A stretch of DNA of 64,000 bases, taken from assembly GCF_933509905.1 (NCBI RefSeq), contig NZ_OW150024.1, positions 1,600,001-1,664,000 on the forward strand, written 5' to 3'. Positions within the stretch are counted from its first letter, which is position 1; the number at the start of each line of letters is the position of its first letter. Below are positions 62,626 through 64,000 of the stretch, in pieces. The notes beneath the pieces are model-generated. The model searched no databases and was not told the origin of the DNA. It was given only the letters and a program-made list of their open reading frames with translations. Source of the DNA: Trichlorobacter ammonificans. GTDB lineage: Bacteria > Desulfobacterota > Desulfuromonadia > Geobacterales > Pseudopelobacteraceae. Made by a program: the position numbers and the translations under genes.

Positions 62626-64000
62626 CCCTCTCCCAGCTCGAACGGAACCTGCTGGTTTTTCTGGACCCCACCTGCCGCTGGGGCGAGGATGCCTGGGCAT
62701 TTGGCGAAGCGGAACAGCCGGCAACGACTGAGGACGGCCCGCGCCATCGCGTACGATGCTTCGGACGCAGCGACCTGCTGGGATACCTGCGCTGCTCCCT
62801 GGCCGCCGGCCTGACGGCCCGCAGGGAAGGCGCAACGGTACGGCGGGTGCTCTACCTGAACGACGGCCTGCTTTCCTCCCTGTTCGACAGCCGCAACAGC
62901 TCCGGCTACCGGGCCTTTGCCCGTGCCCACCTTCCCCGTCCCCAGGGAATACGCCGGCGACTGGCGACACTCATCCCCCCCTTCTGGCGGGCCGAGCGAC
63001 GTTTCGTGGTCACCGAGCAGCGGGGAACGCCATACCGCCCGCCGGTGACGGACCGCCTGGAAGAACTCGACTACATGTTCTTTTCCAACCCGGCGGGCAA
63101 GCTGATGCTGACCAGGGCCGCGACCCTTGTCTCCGGCAGCGGCACCCTCTATAAGACCACCGCCAGCCCGGGCTATATCGCCAGCCTGCAGCATGAGCAG
63201 GCAATCGTCACCGGCATCAGCCGCCGCCTGCGGGAAGAGGGACTGCTGCACGGCCCCGTTCGCCTGCTGGCGGTGGGGGGACGGCGCTATTTCGGCGAAC
63301 AGTACCTGTCGGGAGAGAACCTGCGGGAAGTGCTGCGTCTGCTGGGACGGGAAAAAGCCGGCGCCGACGCCTGCCTCATGCTGGACCGGCTCGACCTCTG
63401 GTTCGCGACCTACCGGTCGGCATTCAGCGGCAGCAGACGCAGCATTTCCTGTCTGTACGAGCCGATGTTACGGACCTTTGCGGCACTGCCCGGACGGCTG
63501 CCCGGCCACGACACCCTGCTCCAGCTCGCCCGCAGCCTGCTGGCCGGCCTGGACCGGAACCACGGGGGGATCGTGCCGGTGACGGCGCACAACGACCTCT
63601 GGCCGGGGAACTTCCTGCTGCGGGGAGGGCGGTTGACCGCCATCGACTGGGAGCGCTCCACCCACCGCAGCACCCCCTTCTTCGACTACTTCTGGATGAT
63701 CATTTCCGCCACCATGGAATACCTGGTGGGCAGCAGCGGCAGCCAGGACTACTCCACCGCATTCAGACGTTTTCTGACGCAGGACGATATCGTCTGCCGT
63801 CACGCCGTGCGACGCCTGGAGCAGTTCCTGGCCGACCTGGGCTTTGAACGGACCCGGCGTCCGCAGTTCATGCTGCTCTTTCTCATGGAATGGTCGCTGC
63901 AGGGATTCAGAGCCCTGGGCAGGGTCACCGCCATGGACCGGCTGGCCCAGGACGAACTTGCCGCCTATCTGACGGTTGCTCCGTCGGCGGACCGGGGGAC
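62622..64000 (+). CDS. aminoglycoside phosphotransferase-like protein (partial, cut by right edge)
   Basis: The visible part is 459 codons from an ATGA overlap. The first 250 residues have no clear family. The C-terminal portion holds the kinase-like motif HNDLWPGNFLLRGGRL with AIDWERS (Brenner motif HxDxxxxN and the metal Asp), as in aminoglycoside or choline-type kinases. It is much longer than stand-alone kinases. Such proteins are commonly found in exosortase EPS operons with unknown substrate, perhaps phosphorylating a sugar. The true end lies beyond the window. Confidence 0.72.
   Translation, partial: MTLSQLERNLLVFLDPTCRWGEDAWAFGEAEQPATTEDGPRHRVRCFGRSDLLGYLRCSLAAGLTARREGATVRRVLYLNDGLLSSLFDSRNSSGYRAFARAHLPRPQGIRRRLATLIPPFWRAERRFVVTEQRGTPYRPPVTDRLEELDYMFFSNPAGKLMLTRAATLVSGSGTLYKTTASPGYIASLQHEQAIVTGISRRLREEGLLHGPVRLLAVGGRRYFGEQYLSGENLREVLRLLGREKAGADACLMLDRLDLWFATYRSAFSGSRRSISCLYEPMLRTFAALPGRLPGHDTLLQLARSLLAGLDRNHGGIVPVTAHNDLWPGNFLLRGGRLTAIDWERSTHRSTPFFDYFWMIISATMEYLVGSSGSQDYSTAFRRFLTQDDIVCRHAVRRLEQFLADLGFERTRRPQFMLLFLMEWSLQGFRALGRVTAMDRLAQDELAAYLTVAPSADRG

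Overview
This 64 kb, GC-rich (about 60-65%) window most resembles the chromosome of a Geobacter-like member of the Desulfuromonadales (Desulfobacterota). That is an inference from gene content: an exosortase-A (XrtA)-type exopolysaccharide (EPS) locus, PAS-rich soluble histidine kinases, sigma-54 control elements, a BCAM0308-type protein, and a probable selenocysteine rhodanese. No rRNA, tRNA, CRISPR array, transposase or phage gene was recognised.

Layout. (1) 1-26.5 kb, minus strand: one long EPS operon. Its promoter-proximal part (26.5-15.9 kb) is the conserved XrtA-type core: TPR lipoprotein PrsT, undecaprenyl-phosphate sugar transferase, Wza-like export protein, Wzz-like chain-length protein, tyrosine autokinase, ExeA-like ATPase, outer-membrane barrel and NodB deacetylase. 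Next come a Wzm/Wzt-type ABC exporter, two DegT-type PLP enzymes, an O-methyltransferase, two FemAB-like proteins and a lower-GC cassette (GNAT, radical SAM). A 200-bp gap holding a sigma-54-like promoter separates these from a small GPERR-motif protein, a 1354-residue secreted repeat protein, a glycosyltransferase and a WbsX-like protein cut by the left edge. (2) 26.5-38 kb: signalling genes, namely a REC-PAS-GGDEF diguanylate cyclase and a Crp/Fnr regulator behind a near-perfect -24/-12 promoter, two soluble histidine kinases (one a full REC-PAS-HK-REC-REC-HPt hybrid), glmS (UDP-GlcNAc precursor supply) and an NtrC-type response regulator. (3) 38-46.5 kb: envelope and housekeeping genes. These include an alanine-zipper lipoprotein beside an L,D-transpeptidase, a BCAM0308-like protein, Hsp20, an internally duplicated outer-membrane barrel, a PlsY paralogue, a PEBP protein, a ferredoxin, a rhodanese with an in-frame UGA at the active site, a lytic transglycosylase, pncA, pncB and a PilZ protein. 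(4) 47-64 kb, plus strand: a second tightly coupled EPS operon running off the right edge. It has XrtA-associated FemAB, a GT2-GT2 fusion, an amidotransferase, a hexapeptide acyltransferase-GT4 fusion, a PcRGLX/YetA-like protein, a DegT-type enzyme, a GT4, a NodB deacetylase, a second FemAB-like protein, an O-antigen-ligase-like protein and an aminoglycoside-phosphotransferase-like protein.

The two EPS operons probably cooperate to make, modify, export and anchor a surface polysaccharide. A shared promoter-like element (TGGCAYGNTCYRTGRW) lies before both, and before the alanine-zipper lipoprotein gene, suggesting co-regulation through sigma-54 and possibly the NtrC-type regulator at 36.3-37.8 kb. 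No exosortase and no PEP-CTERM substrate is visible inside the window.
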